A stretch of 64,000 bases of DNA from Bacillota bacterium (GCA_023386495.1 JAEWJS010000152.1:62001-126000), one strand, 5' to 3'; positions 51,757 to 61,201 are shown, counted from the stretch's first letter. Program-made: numbers and translations. The notes: generated by a model not told the origin, from the sequence alone.

Positions 51757-52494
51757 ATGCACAAGCTGTTCCTTGTCGAAGACGAGGCGATTATTCGAGC
51801 AGGCTTGAAGCAGCTGATCGAAGAAGTAATCGGCGGTTATCAGATCGTCGGGGAAGCGGCGAACGGCAAGCAGGCGCTGGAGGCGCTGAAGGGAACGCAG
51901 CCGGATCTCTTAATCACGGATATTCGGATGAACGAGATGAACGGGATCGACATGGTAGGACGGATACGGGACCATCAGCCTGACCTCCCGATCATCATCC
52001 TAAGCGGCTATGCCGAATTCGAGTACGCGAAGCAGGCGCTGCGTTACGGTATCAGCGATTATCTGCTGAAGCCGGTCGATCGCATCGAGCTCACGCAGGC
52101 GCTGGATAAGATCAAGCGCAAGCTGGAGACGTCGTCCCTCGCGTCCGAGACGGCGGACGAGGAAGAGGGGCAATCGGGCAGGCAGCTCATTCGCAAGGTC
52201 AAGGAACTGGTTGCGGAACGTCTCGATCAGGAGATTTCGCTCCAGTACATGGCGGATCAAGTGCATCTGAATCACCAATATCTGTCCGTTCTCTTCAAGT
52301 CGGAGACCGGACAGAACTTCTCGGACTACGTCACTGTTTCCAGAATGAACAAGGCGAAGCAGCTGCTGAAGGATACGAATCTCAAAATATACGAAATCGC
52401 GGCATTATCCGGCTATATGAGCGCCAAGCACTTCATGGCGGTATTCAAGGATACGGTCGGCATGACGCCGTCGCAGTACCGAAATCAGCCGTAA
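51757..52494 (+). CDS. Short YesN-type response regulator
   Basis: A 245-residue regulator: receiver with Asp55 (DLLITDIRMNEMNG) and Lys in DYLLKPVD, short linker, AraC output (ISLQYMADQVHLNHQYLSVLFKSETGQNFSDYV; IYEIAALSGYMSAKHFMAVFKDTVGMTPSQYR). It is half the length of the other YesN protein because the central domain is missing. It directly precedes promoter C and the second importer, its probable target. Confidence 0.93.
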   Translation: MHKLFLVEDEAIIRAGLKQLIEEVIGGYQIVGEAANGKQALEALKGTQPDLLITDIRMNEMNGIDMVGRIRDHQPDLPIIILSGYAEFEYAKQALRYGISDYLLKPVDRIELTQALDKIKRKLETSSLASETADEEEGQSGRQLIRKVKELVAERLDQEISLQYMADQVHLNHQYLSVLFKSETGQNFSDYVTVSRMNKAKQLLKDTNLKIYEIAALSGYMSAKHFMAVFKDTVGMTPSQYRNQP

Positions 52495-52512
52495 CGAATA
52501 CCTCGATTTCCC

Positions 52513-52585
52513 ATACCTTTTCTCGATTTCATGTGATTTTTTCGAGTGGGGTATTTTTCTATACTTAGATCTGTAAGCGCTTCAC
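52513..52585 (+). promoter_or_regulatory. Shared-architecture promoter C (box, -10, cre)
   Basis: Box ATACCTTTTCT at 52513, TATACT at 52560-52565, cre-like TGTAAGCGCTTCAC at 52572-52585, before the solute-binding gene. Confidence 0.8.
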
Positions 52586-52619
52586 ATACCATAGAACCGA
52601 GAGGGGACAACGACAACGC

Positions 52620-53987
52620 ATGAAGAAGACATACGCGCTGCTGGTGACGATGCTGCTCGTCATCGCCGTGATCGCGGGCTGCGCCTCGAGCACGAACACG
52701 AACACGAATTCGAATGCGAACGGCAATTCGAATGCCGCTCCATCGAACGGAGGCAAGGAAGCCGGCACGAACGAAGGTGCAGACAACAAGCAAGAAGAGA
52801 AGAAGCCCGTGAAGCTGCAATTCAGCATCTGGGGCAATGACGCGCACAAAGCGATGTACGAGGAACTCATTGTCGAATACAAGAAGACGAATCCGCATGT
52901 GGACGTGGAGATCATCACCATTCCGTTCGCCGATTACCAGCAGAAGCTTAGCATCATGCTGGCATCCAAGACGGGACCTGACGTTGGATGGCTGGCAGAG
53001 CGGATGATTCCGCAATTCCTGGAGTCGGGACAGTTGGTCGACATTGCATCGGACGTGAAGGGCGACGGTGCGTATGCGTTCGACGACATCTACCCGTCCA
53101 CGCTCGATATTTTCACCGAAGGCGACAAGCTCTACGGCATCCCGTTCTCGACGCCGCCGAGTCTGCTCTACTACAACAAGACGCTGTTCAAGGAGAAGGG
53201 GCTGAAGACGCCTTCCGAGCTCTATGCGGAAGGGAAATGGAACTACGAGGAATTCTTGAAGGCTGCCAAGGCAATCACGGATCCGAGCAAAGGCATCTAC
53301 GGCGTCAAGCTGATTCGCGAATGGAAGAACTGGGCGGATGCGCTGCTGCCGTTGTTCTGGGCGCACGGCACCGACGTCTTCAATGCGGACGGCACGGCAT
53401 TCGCGCTTAACTCGCCGGAAGGCCAAGCAGCGCTGCAGCTATACAACGACATGATCTTCAAGGACAAGGTTCATCCGAAGCCTGGCGACGAGATCGCGTT
53501 CGATGCCGGCAAGCTCGGGATGTTCACGGACCGCTACAGCTACGTGTCCAAGGCAAGAGCGGTCACGGACTTCGAATGGGATATCGCGCCGCTGCCGAGC
53601 GGCACGCACGGTAGAGGCACATCGCTCGGATACGCCGGCTACTCGATGTTCGAGACAGAGCATCCCGAAGAGGCTGCCGCATTCCTGAAATTCGTTACGA
53701 ATGCACAGTCGATGGGCGTCACTTCCCAGTTCTTCGTTCCGTCCCGCAAGTCGGTGCTGGAATCCGACGTGTTCAAGAAGTCGGCGCCTCTGCCGACGCC
53801 GGAGAGCATTCAAGTGGCAGTGCTCGATCAGATGGGCGAAGCCCGAATCGCGCCGGGTCACCCGAACTGGCAGCAGATCGACGTGAAGATGCAGACGCTG
53901 CTCGATTACCTGTATACGCAGAGCGAATCGGTCGAAGAAGTATTGAAGCGGATGGAGGCGGAAGTGAATCCGCTCATGAAGAAGTAG
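52620..53987 (+). CDS. Sugar-binding lipoprotein (ABC family 1 type)
   Basis: A 455-residue lipoprotein: signal with lipobox VIAGCASS (Cys21), Asn/Thr-rich linker, then LQFSIWGNDAHKAMYEELIVEYKKTNPHVDVEII, SKTGPDVGWL, YGIPFSTPPSLLYYNKTLFKEKGL and FEWDIAPLPSG, the pattern of maltose/glycerol-phosphate-type sugar-binding proteins. It is the first gene of a three-gene importer with the two UgpA/UgpE-like permeases and lies directly downstream of promoter C. Confidence 0.93.
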   Translation: MKKTYALLVTMLLVIAVIAGCASSTNTNTNSNANGNSNAAPSNGGKEAGTNEGADNKQEEKKPVKLQFSIWGNDAHKAMYEELIVEYKKTNPHVDVEIITIPFADYQQKLSIMLASKTGPDVGWLAERMIPQFLESGQLVDIASDVKGDGAYAFDDIYPSTLDIFTEGDKLYGIPFSTPPSLLYYNKTLFKEKGLKTPSELYAEGKWNYEEFLKAAKAITDPSKGIYGVKLIREWKNWADALLPLFWAHGTDVFNADGTAFALNSPEGQAALQLYNDMIFKDKVHPKPGDEIAFDAGKLGMFTDRYSYVSKARAVTDFEWDIAPLPSGTHGRGTSLGYAGYSMFETEHPEEAAAFLKFVTNAQSMGVTSQFFVPSRKSVLESDVFKKSAPLPTPESIQVAVLDQMGEARIAPGHPNWQQIDVKMQTLLDYLYTQSESVEEVLKRMEAEVNPLMKK

Positions 53988-54008
53988 TACGGCATCTAGA
54001 ATAGCCTT

Positions 54009-54052
54009 GCGGAAGCGGCCGGCTGAGGATGACTCTCCCGGCCGTTCTTCGC
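54009..54052 (+). other. Hairpin between binding-protein and permease genes
   Basis: Stem GCGGAAGCGGCCGG / CCGGCCGTTCTTCGC. Such hairpins often lower downstream permease expression or stabilise the binding-protein mRNA. Confidence 0.65.
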
Positions 54053-54072
54053 AAAAGGAGCGATAGAGAAAC

Positions 54073-54948
54073 ATGCTGCGTAATGAAAAATGGTATGCCT
54101 ACCTGTTCATCAGTCCCATGGTGCTCGGCTTCGTGCTCTTCCTGCTCGGTCCGATCGTGATGGCCTTCGTCATGAGCTTCACGGATTGGTCCTTGTTCCG
54201 GGATCCCGCCTTCATCGGGCTGGGCAACTACAAGACCGCGTTCACGGAAGATCCGGTGTTCTGGAAGACCGTAGGGAACACCTTGTATTTCTCGGCAGGA
54301 TTAGTCCCGCTTAACCTGATGATGGCTCTCGGACTGGCATTGCTGCTCAAGAACAAGATTCCGGGCATCGGATTTTTCCGGACTGCGATCTTCACGCCTG
54401 TCGTCACGTCGCTGGTCGTCTGGGCCATCGTGTTCAAATATATTTTCGCCACGGATGCGGGCATGATCAATCAGCTGCTCCGGATGCTGGGCATTGAAGG
54501 GCCGGCTTGGCTCTACAATATGGAGCTGGCGATGCCCGTCGTCATCGTCGTGAGCGTGCTGAAGAATGTCGGCCTGAATATGGTGATCTTCCTGGCAGCC
54601 CTGCACGATGTGCCGAAAATGTACTACGAAGCAGCCGAACTGGACGGTGCTTCCAAACGGCAGATGCTGACGCACGTCACGCTGCCGATGATCTCGCCTT
54701 CGGTGTTCCTGGCGCTGATGCTGACGCTGATCGGCTCGCTGAAGGTATTCGGCCAGATTTATGTCATGACCGGCGGAGGTCCGGGTACGAGCACCTATGT
54801 GCTGGTCTACTACATCTATCAACAGGCGTTCAAGCTGTATGAGCTCGGGTATGCCTCGGCCATCGCGTTCATTCTGTTCTTCATCGTGCTCGTGCTGACG
54901 CTGGTGCAATGGAGCGTACGAAAGAGGTGGGTGCATCATGAGCAATAA
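54073..54948 (+). CDS. Sugar ABC permease (UgpA/MalF-like)
   Basis: A 291-residue permease with six hydrophobic helices; N-terminus MLRNEKWYAYLFISPMVLGF, coupling motif YEAAELDGASKRQMLTHVTLP. First membrane subunit of the second importer; overlaps the next gene by 11 bp. Confidence 0.93.
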   Translation: MLRNEKWYAYLFISPMVLGFVLFLLGPIVMAFVMSFTDWSLFRDPAFIGLGNYKTAFTEDPVFWKTVGNTLYFSAGLVPLNLMMALGLALLLKNKIPGIGFFRTAIFTPVVTSLVVWAIVFKYIFATDAGMINQLLRMLGIEGPAWLYNMELAMPVVIVVSVLKNVGLNMVIFLAALHDVPKMYYEAAELDGASKRQMLTHVTLPMISPSVFLALMLTLIGSLKVFGQIYVMTGGGPGTSTYVLVYYIYQQAFKLYELGYASAIAFILFFIVLVLTLVQWSVRKRWVHHEQ

Positions 54949-55792
54949 CCGTAACCTTAGCAGACAACGAAGCCCCGGTGCTGCAGTCTTTACGTATCTG
55001 CTGCTGACCGTCGTGACGGCGATCGTCCTCATCCCGTTCTTCTGGATGGTCACGACGTCACTTAAGCATCAGTCCAAGATCTTTCTCTTCCCGCCGCAAT
55101 GGCTGCCAAGTCCGATCGTGTGGGAGAACTACGTGGAAGTGTTCACCAGACAGCCGTTCCACCTCTACATGTTCAACAGCACGTACATTGCGGTGCTGGT
55201 GACGGTCGGCACCTGCCTGTTCGCGGCACTAGCGGGTTACACGTTCGCCAAGCTGCGATTCCCGTTCAAGAATACGATCTTCCTCATCCTGCTATCCAGC
55301 ATGATGATCCCGACCGAGGTCACGGCAATCCCGTTGTTCCAATGGATGTCCATGCTCGGGCTGGTCAATACGCATTTCCCGCTCATCGTGCCGCCGATGC
55401 TCGGCGCCTACGGCATGTTCGGCGTCTTCCTGCTCCGGCAGTTCTTCATTACGGTGCCGTCCGACCTGGACGAGGCAGCCAAGATCGACGGCTGCACGCC
55501 GTGGACGACCTTCGTGCGCATCATGCTTCCGCTCTGCGTTCCGGCGCTTGCGACGCTGTGCATCTTCGTGTTCTTGCATAGCTGGAACGAATTTTTCGAA
55601 CCGCTGATCTATTTGAGCTCGAGCCATCTCTATACGCTGCCGCTGGCGCTGTCGCTCTTCACCGACCAGAGCGGCACGGAATGGCATCTGCTCATGGCGG
55701 CATCCGTCATCACGACGCTTCCGCTGCTCATCGTCTTCTTCTTCGCCCAGCAGAAGTTCATCGAGGGGGTTGCGATGACCGGCTTGAAATAA
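54938..55792 (+). CDS. Sugar ABC permease (UgpE/MalG-like)
   Basis: A 284-residue permease with six hydrophobic helices and coupling motif DEAAKIDGCTPWTTFVRIMLPLCVPAL; C-terminus AQQKFIEGVAMTGLK is family-typical. Second membrane subunit; no ATPase gene follows. Confidence 0.93.
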   Translation: MSNNRNLSRQRSPGAAVFTYLLLTVVTAIVLIPFFWMVTTSLKHQSKIFLFPPQWLPSPIVWENYVEVFTRQPFHLYMFNSTYIAVLVTVGTCLFAALAGYTFAKLRFPFKNTIFLILLSSMMIPTEVTAIPLFQWMSMLGLVNTHFPLIVPPMLGAYGMFGVFLLRQFFITVPSDLDEAAKIDGCTPWTTFVRIMLPLCVPALATLCIFVFLHSWNEFFEPLIYLSSSHLYTLPLALSLFTDQSGTEWHLLMAASVITTLPLLIVFFFAQQKFIEGVAMTGLK

Positions 55793-55871
55793 GCATGGGA
55801 TGCAAGAGGGGTGCCTGACTTGCGGGCATTCCCTTGATCATCCGCAAATTACCCAAATGAAAGGTGTGTGC

Positions 55872-57404
55872 ATGATGAAAAAGCTTGGTTCGAAATTGGC
55901 TTCCATTATTATCGCGGCAGCATTGTTGATCGTTGTTCTCCTCCCCGCGTCTCCTGCCCCTGCGTCTGCCCTGGCGGGCTTTCCGACGTTCACGCATCAA
56001 GGCATTATCGTCAATCCGCCGGATCTGAATTTCAACCCGACAGGCGAATATATCTTCCCGACGATCATCCGGGCGTCCGATTATGTCGCGAACCCGCTTG
56101 CGAATTATTACCTGTACGCGGCGCCGCATAATTCCGCCGGATCGGCGCTTAACGGCATCGCGCTGTTCTATGCCGACACGCCGGACGGGCCGTGGACAGA
56201 GTACGCCGGCAACCCGGTCGTGCCGAACGATTGGCCGCCGTATCATGGGTGGATCAATCATGTCTCCTCGCCGCATGTCATCTGGAACGAAGACGCTGAG
56301 CAGTTCTATATGTACTATCACGGCGGCAACACGATCACGCGGCTGGCGACTTCGACGGACGGGATCAACTGGGTGCATCACGGTCCGGTCGTGACGACGG
56401 CGGACTTTACCGGGATAAGCGAAGCCTCTTACGCGCGGGTGTTCGAGTACAAGATTCCGTCCAAGAACAACAAGTACATTATGATGCTGATGGGCAATAA
56501 CGGCGGTACCCGCAAAATTTATCTCGCATGGTCCAACGACGGGCTGAACTGGACGACGCAGAATACGCCGCTTATTTCGCCGGGATCGGGCGAAGGCGGC
56601 CAAATATCGGCGCCGACCTATTTTCCGTGGAACGGCAATCACTACGTCGTATATCACAGCGGCTCCGGCAACATCCATGTGACGGAGGTCGGGGCGGAAT
56701 TCAACCTGGAGAACCATCTAGGAGTGCTCTACGATTCGACTTCCGGCGCGCCTGATGAGGGCCGGGCGGCTTCGCCGACTTTCTATACGACAGGCACGAA
56801 GATGTACATGTTCTACGAGCAGGGCGATCGCTTGGGGGCCAGAATCGCGTATGCGACGGCCGATATTTCGACTTCGCCGTGGAATCTGATCAACGACGGC
56901 ATGAGCGACTATGAATCCGATTGGGATTCGGTCGGCACGACAGGCTCGGTGACGCAGCATGCTTCCTATATTACGCTCACCGATGCCAGCACAGGCGGCT
57001 ACCGCTATATCCGTAAGGAGAACTACGTGCCGCCGACCGGCGCATTCACGTTCGAGGTGCGCGGCAAGTCGACGGCTGCCGGCGCGACGAACGAAGTATC
57101 CGTTCGCAGCACCGCATATAATATCGGCTTGTTCATCAAGCATGGCACGTCAGGCACGGTGCAGAACAAGGCGACGAACCCGACGAAGAGCTATACGCTG
57201 GACACGACGACCGCGCATGTGTATCGGGTTGTCGTGCATGCGAACGAGACGTATGATCTGTACGTCGACGGCAGCCTGGCTTGGAGCGGAGCCAACGGCT
57301 CGAGCGGCTCAACGAACATCTTCAAGATCGGCGGCGACACGCCGTACACGGCGTCGTTCGATCTGGATTACGTTAAGATGGGGACAGGCGCGATCACGCC
57401 CTAG
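55872..57404 (+). CDS. Secreted five-bladed beta-propeller glycoside hydrolase (GH43-like) with C-terminal LamG-type domain
   Basis: A 510-residue secreted protein. Signal peptide MMKKLGSKLASIIIAAALLI ending after ASALA; start ATG 55872 after AAGGTGTG. Residues ~30-340 show propeller blades (FPTIIRASDYV, GPWTEYAGNPVV, NHVSSPHVIWNEDAEQFYMYYHG, ATSTDGINWV, RKIYLAWSNDGLNW), as in GH43/GH117-type enzymes. Residues ~345-510 form a jelly-roll-like module (YESDWDSVGTTGSVTQHASY, FDLDYVKMGTG). It probably trims an extracellular polysaccharide that the second importer takes up. Family assignment is by pattern only. Confidence 0.78.
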   Translation: MMKKLGSKLASIIIAAALLIVVLLPASPAPASALAGFPTFTHQGIIVNPPDLNFNPTGEYIFPTIIRASDYVANPLANYYLYAAPHNSAGSALNGIALFYADTPDGPWTEYAGNPVVPNDWPPYHGWINHVSSPHVIWNEDAEQFYMYYHGGNTITRLATSTDGINWVHHGPVVTTADFTGISEASYARVFEYKIPSKNNKYIMMLMGNNGGTRKIYLAWSNDGLNWTTQNTPLISPGSGEGGQISAPTYFPWNGNHYVVYHSGSGNIHVTEVGAEFNLENHLGVLYDSTSGAPDEGRAASPTFYTTGTKMYMFYEQGDRLGARIAYATADISTSPWNLINDGMSDYESDWDSVGTTGSVTQHASYITLTDASTGGYRYIRKENYVPPTGAFTFEVRGKSTAAGATNEVSVRSTAYNIGLFIKHGTSGTVQNKATNPTKSYTLDTTTAHVYRVVVHANETYDLYVDGSLAWSGANGSSGSTNIFKIGGDTPYTASFDLDYVKMGTGAITP

Positions 57405-57423
57405 CGCAAGACCTCGAATAATC

Positions 57424-57497
57424 GTACTATTTCTACATTTGGGGTAGTTTTTTTCGCGGCATGTACTTTCTATAATGGCTATATGTAAGCGTTTTAT
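57424..57497 (+). promoter_or_regulatory. Shared-architecture promoter D (box, -10, cre)
   Basis: Box GTACTATTTCT at 57424, TATAAT at 57471-57476, cre-like TGTAAGCGTTTTAT at 57484-57497, before the second FAD oxidoreductase. Confidence 0.78.
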
Positions 57498-57554
57498 GCC
57501 AATATAACGCGGCTATGGGGATGCCTGCGGGTATCCCTTACACCATGATGAAGG

Positions 57555-58910
57555 ATGGAGCTGAAGAGGATGACTCGAATTGTGGAAGCGGACGTAGTCG
57601 TAATCGGCGGGGGGCCGGCAGGCGTGAATGCGGCCATAGCGGCAGGAAGGCAGGGCGCGCGGACGGTGCTGATCGAGCGGTACGGCTTCATCGGCGGGAT
57701 GTCGACGGCCGCGCTTGTCTACCCGTGGATGACGTTCCATACGGTAGGCGGCAAGCAGGTCATCGCAGGGCTTGCGCAGGAGATCGTGGATCGGCTTCAT
57801 GCGCAGGGCGCCTCGCCCGGCCACGTGCGGGATACGGTCGGCTTCGTGCATACGATTACGCCGTTCCATCCGGAGGCCTACAAGTTGCTCGCGCTGGAGA
57901 TGTTCGAAGAGGCTGGCGTGAGGCTGATCCTGCACAGCTTCGTGGATGAGGTTCGCGTGGACGGCGATCGAATATCGTCTGTCACGCTGACGAGCAAGTC
58001 CGGTCGGATCGAAGTGAAGGGCAGCGTGTTCATCGACACGACCGGGGATGCGGACGTGGCTTACCTGTCCGGCGCGCCGTGCCTCAAGGGCAGGGACGGC
58101 GACAAGCTGACGCAGCCGATGACGATGAAGTTCCGGATGCGCGGCGTCGATCTGGCGAAGGTGAAGCAATACATGCTGGACCACCCGGACGAATTCTACA
58201 AGAAGACCCCGTGGAGCGAGCTGCCCGACCTGCCATTGACAGGCATACTCGGGTTCTACAAGCATTGGCAGGAAGCCAACCTGCCGATTAATCGGGACCA
58301 GGTGCTATGCTTTACCGGTCCCGAGGAAGACGAGGTGCTGGTCAACACGACCCGGGTGCAAGGCTTGGACGGCACGGACGTGGAGGACCTTACCGCGGCT
58401 GAAGGCCTTGGCCGCAAGCAGGTCATGATGGTGGCCGCGTTCATGCGCGGCCTGCCGGGCTTCGAGAAGGCGTCGATTTCGCAGGTCGGCACGCAGATCG
58501 GCGTGCGCGAGACGCGGCGAATCGACGGGCAGTACGCGCTGCAGGTCGAGGATGTATTATCCGGCCGCCGATTCGACGATGTCATCGCCCGGAGCGGGTA
58601 TCCGATCGACATACACGATCCTTCAGGCAAGGGCGTTCAAGCGGCATGGGTCGAAGGCGACGGCGCCTATGACATTCCGTACCGCTGCCTGCTTCCGAAG
58701 CAGATCGGCAATCTGCTCGTTGCGGGCCGCTGCATCTCGACAACGCATGAAGCGCTGGCGACGACGCGGCTGACACCGAGTTGCATGGCTACCGGCCAAG
58801 CGGCAGGCACGGCAGCCGGAATCGCGATGAAGCGCGGCGTACTGCCGGGCGATATCGATCGGGCAGAGCTTCAGCAAGCGCTCCGGGAGGGCGGAGCACT
58901 CTTGGACTAG
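57555..58910 (+). CDS. FAD-dependent oxidoreductase (PF12831-type), second copy
   Basis: A 451-residue flavoprotein: ADVVVIGGGPAGVNAAIAAGRQ, FIGGMSTAALV, FIDTTGDADVAYLSG, and the C-terminal LLVAGRCISTTHEALATTRLTPSCMATGQAAGTAAGI. It is a paralogue of the gene at 41067. The start at ATG 57555 (MELKRM) is ambiguous; ATG 57570 (MTRIV) has GGAG 9 nt upstream. No signal peptide. It lies under promoter D. Redox chemistry on a sugar or uronate is likely from context. Confidence 0.83.
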   Translation: MELKRMTRIVEADVVVIGGGPAGVNAAIAAGRQGARTVLIERYGFIGGMSTAALVYPWMTFHTVGGKQVIAGLAQEIVDRLHAQGASPGHVRDTVGFVHTITPFHPEAYKLLALEMFEEAGVRLILHSFVDEVRVDGDRISSVTLTSKSGRIEVKGSVFIDTTGDADVAYLSGAPCLKGRDGDKLTQPMTMKFRMRGVDLAKVKQYMLDHPDEFYKKTPWSELPDLPLTGILGFYKHWQEANLPINRDQVLCFTGPEEDEVLVNTTRVQGLDGTDVEDLTAAEGLGRKQVMMVAAFMRGLPGFEKASISQVGTQIGVRETRRIDGQYALQVEDVLSGRRFDDVIARSGYPIDIHDPSGKGVQAAWVEGDGAYDIPYRCLLPKQIGNLLVAGRCISTTHEALATTRLTPSCMATGQAAGTAAGIAMKRGVLPGDIDRAELQQALREGGALLD

Positions 58911-58965
58911 CGAGGGCAGGTCGCCATGGACAGCGTGTCTGCCGGAGGAGGGGGCGTTGCGGCGC

Positions 58966-59367
58966 ATGAGCGATAGGGATAGATCCGCGAGGGGCATGGA
59001 GGAGCTGACCGCGCTGCCGGGAGGCGGCGGCAATCAGACCGTCATAGCCAGCGTAACAAGCTTCGTCCGGGCCAATTACCGCAATCCGGCGCTCAAAATT
59101 CAGGATATCGTGGAAGAGGTGCATTTTAGCCCTACGTATTTAAGCCACCTGTTCAAGCGCGAGACGGGCATCGCATTATGGGATTACGTGACCGAACTGC
59201 GCATTCATGAAGCCAGGAAGCTGTTAAGGACGACCGATAAGAAGCGCTATGAGATTGCTTATGAGGTAGGGTATGAGTCGCCGGAGCATTTTAGCCGCAT
59301 GTTCAAGCGCTTCGCGGGTGTAAGTCCTGCGAAGTATCGCAAGAACCGTTCCGGCGATTCAGGGTGA
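58966..59367 (+). CDS. Small AraC-type DNA-binding protein
   Basis: A 133-residue protein made almost only of the two AraC helix-turn-helices (KIQDIVEEVHFSPTYLSHLFKRETGIALWDYV; RYEIAYEVGYESPEHFSRMFKRFAGVSPAKYR); there is no sensor or receiver domain. Site GGAGGAGGGG, best served by ATG 58966 (a TTG at 58957 is alternative). It follows the FAD oxidoreductase gene by 55 bp. It may bind the same sites as the YesN proteins without a phosphorylation switch. Confidence 0.85.
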   Translation: MSDRDRSARGMEELTALPGGGGNQTVIASVTSFVRANYRNPALKIQDIVEEVHFSPTYLSHLFKRETGIALWDYVTELRIHEARKLLRTTDKKRYEIAYEVGYESPEHFSRMFKRFAGVSPAKYRKNRSGDSG

Positions 59368-59376
59368 GGGATAAAA

Positions 59377-59424
59377 AACAGCCAACGGACAAGGATGAAA
59401 TCGAATCCTTGTACGTTGGCTGTT
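59377..59424. terminator. Bidirectional terminator
   Basis: Long stem AACAGCCAACG..ACAAGGAT / ATCCTTGT..CGTTGGCTGTT with A-run before and T-run after, between convergent AraC and LemA genes. Confidence 0.88.
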
Positions 59425-59431
59425 TGTTCGA

Positions 59432-59986
59432 TTAGCGGCTAAGCATCTGCTGCAGGTTGATATCGGCCTTCTTGTATTCCGGAATGTCGAGCAGCTGCTT
59501 CTCATGGAAGCCTAGCAGTCCAGCGAATAGATTGGAAGGGAAAGTCGCAATGACGGTATTGAACGCCGTAATGTTAGCGTTCACGGTGCGCCGTGCGGCA
59601 GACAGCTTCTCTTCCAGATCGTAAGCGACTTCTTGAAGATGGAGGAAGTTCTGACCTGCCTTAAGGTCCGGATAATTCTCCGCCAGCAAGTTAATGGAAT
59701 GCAGCTGCTCCGACATCTTGTCATAGGCGCGGACGGCCTCTTCCGGCGGAAGGCTCCGGGATTGCTCACGCAGCTTCGTAATCTCGACCAGCGTACCCTC
59801 TTCGTACTTGGCGTACTCGACGACGACTTGGGCGACCTTCACCAAGGCATCATGCCGATTCTGCAGGTAGATGTCGATTGCCCCGAATGCTTCTTTGACC
59901 TTATTCCTTAGGCCGATCAATTTGTTGAAGACAATGATGACATAGAGCAGAATCACTGCTGCGACGATAATGATGACAGTGGTCAT
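59432..59986 (-). CDS. LemA-family membrane protein
   Basis: A 184-residue protein with an N-terminal transmembrane helix (MTTVIIIVAAVILLYVIIVF) and a coiled four-helix LemA domain (NRHDALVKVAQVV, AENYPDLKAGQNFLHLQEV, ARRTVNANITAFNTVIATFPSNLFA, DINLQQML). Start ATG 59986 after AAGGAGG. It stands back to back with a DUF3137 gene; LemA and DUF3137 proteins are frequent neighbours. Role in the envelope unknown. Confidence 0.92.
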   Translation of the reverse strand: MTTVIIIVAAVILLYVIIVFNKLIGLRNKVKEAFGAIDIYLQNRHDALVKVAQVVVEYAKYEEGTLVEITKLREQSRSLPPEEAVRAYDKMSEQLHSINLLAENYPDLKAGQNFLHLQEVAYDLEEKLSAARRTVNANITAFNTVIATFPSNLFAGLLGFHEKQLLDIPEYKKADINLQQMLSR

Positions 59987-60157
59987 GGGCCGCCTCCTTA
60001 GCAACTGTGGAAAATAATGATAATGGTCGTGATGCTTCTATTCTATGGGATGGGAATTGCAAAAAACAAGCATTTTCTACAAAAAATTTAATCTCTCGAC
60101 TTCATTCGACTTTTCTCTTATGATGGAAAAAGGATACAGTTCGAAGGAGGTCGTGAA

Positions 60158-61183
60158 ATGATTCCATCGTTCGATGAGGTCGCAAGCGAATTTAGAGTGG
60201 ATTCGCTGCGGCAGCAATTGGAGAAGATTAGACAGGAGCAGCTTCGAGCATACCGGATCTTTGCTATTGTGCTGGCAGCGGGCTTTGCCATTCTGATATC
60301 GATTATTTTTCTTTATGACGGCAATATCTTCGAAGATGACGTATGGCTGTTCCTACTATGCGCCTCTATTGCGATGTTGTTCTACTTCTACCGCGCGAAG
60401 AAGAATCTGAACAAGGGTTACAGCAAAGAATACAAAGAAGAGATGATTCCCCTCATGCTGCATGTGATGATGGAAGCCGCCCGGGCTGCAGACCTCGCGA
60501 GCAAGTCTACGAAATGCACCTACCGTGCGGAGCATGGCGTCGACCGCGGCCTGCTGAGCAAAACGAAGCTGTTCAAATATATGAAGCTCGACGTTCTCGA
60601 AGGCGAAGATCGTATCTCCGGCACGATCAGCGACATTGGGTTCCAATATTCAGAGATTCGAGCCGAGGAAGCCTATACGGATAACCGCGGCGTGACCAAG
60701 ACGATGGAGAATTTTCAGGGATTCGCCTTCCTGGTTGACTTCCATAAGAACTTCCAAGGCACAACGATCATCGAGTCCCGCGGCAGAACCATCAGGAACT
60801 ACAAGATGAAGCTGCGCAAGCATCGTGATCTGGCGAGAATGAGCACCGTCAGCATCGCGTTCGACAAGTTCTACAAGGTGCGCACGGACGACGATACGCT
60901 GACGCGCTACTTGCTGCCTATCAATATGCTGGAGAAGCTGCTGGCGCTCGGCAAGATGTTTCCGAAGAAGAAGATCGCGATCAGCCTGAATGACGGCCTC
61001 TTCGCGCTCGTCATCCACAGAATGGACCTATTCGAGGTCAGAGGCTTCCGGCCGGTCTCGGAGAAGACCCTTCGCCGCACGTATGAAGAATTGAAGGTGA
61101 TCATGGAACTGGTGTTCACGCTGGGATTGAATAGACGCATCTGGGGTCCTGTCAACTTGAACAACTTACGCAACGCTAAATAA
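60158..61183 (+). CDS. DUF3137-domain membrane protein
   Basis: A 341-residue protein with two close transmembrane helices near residues 32-85 (IFAIVLAAGFAILISIIFLY; LFLLCASIAMLFYFY) and a large soluble DUF3137 domain (YRAEHGVDRGLLSKTKLFK, EDRISGTISDIGFQYSEIRAE, FQGFAFLVDFHKNFQGTTIIES). Divergent from LemA, from which it is separated by 171 bp. Function unknown. Confidence 0.88.
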   Translation: MIPSFDEVASEFRVDSLRQQLEKIRQEQLRAYRIFAIVLAAGFAILISIIFLYDGNIFEDDVWLFLLCASIAMLFYFYRAKKNLNKGYSKEYKEEMIPLMLHVMMEAARAADLASKSTKCTYRAEHGVDRGLLSKTKLFKYMKLDVLEGEDRISGTISDIGFQYSEIRAEEAYTDNRGVTKTMENFQGFAFLVDFHKNFQGTTIIESRGRTIRNYKMKLRKHRDLARMSTVSIAFDKFYKVRTDDDTLTRYLLPINMLEKLLALGKMFPKKKIAISLNDGLFALVIHRMDLFEVRGFRPVSEKTLRRTYEELKVIMELVFTLGLNRRIWGPVNLNNLRNAK

Positions 61184-61201
61184 AATAACCGTTACTTCTT
61201 C

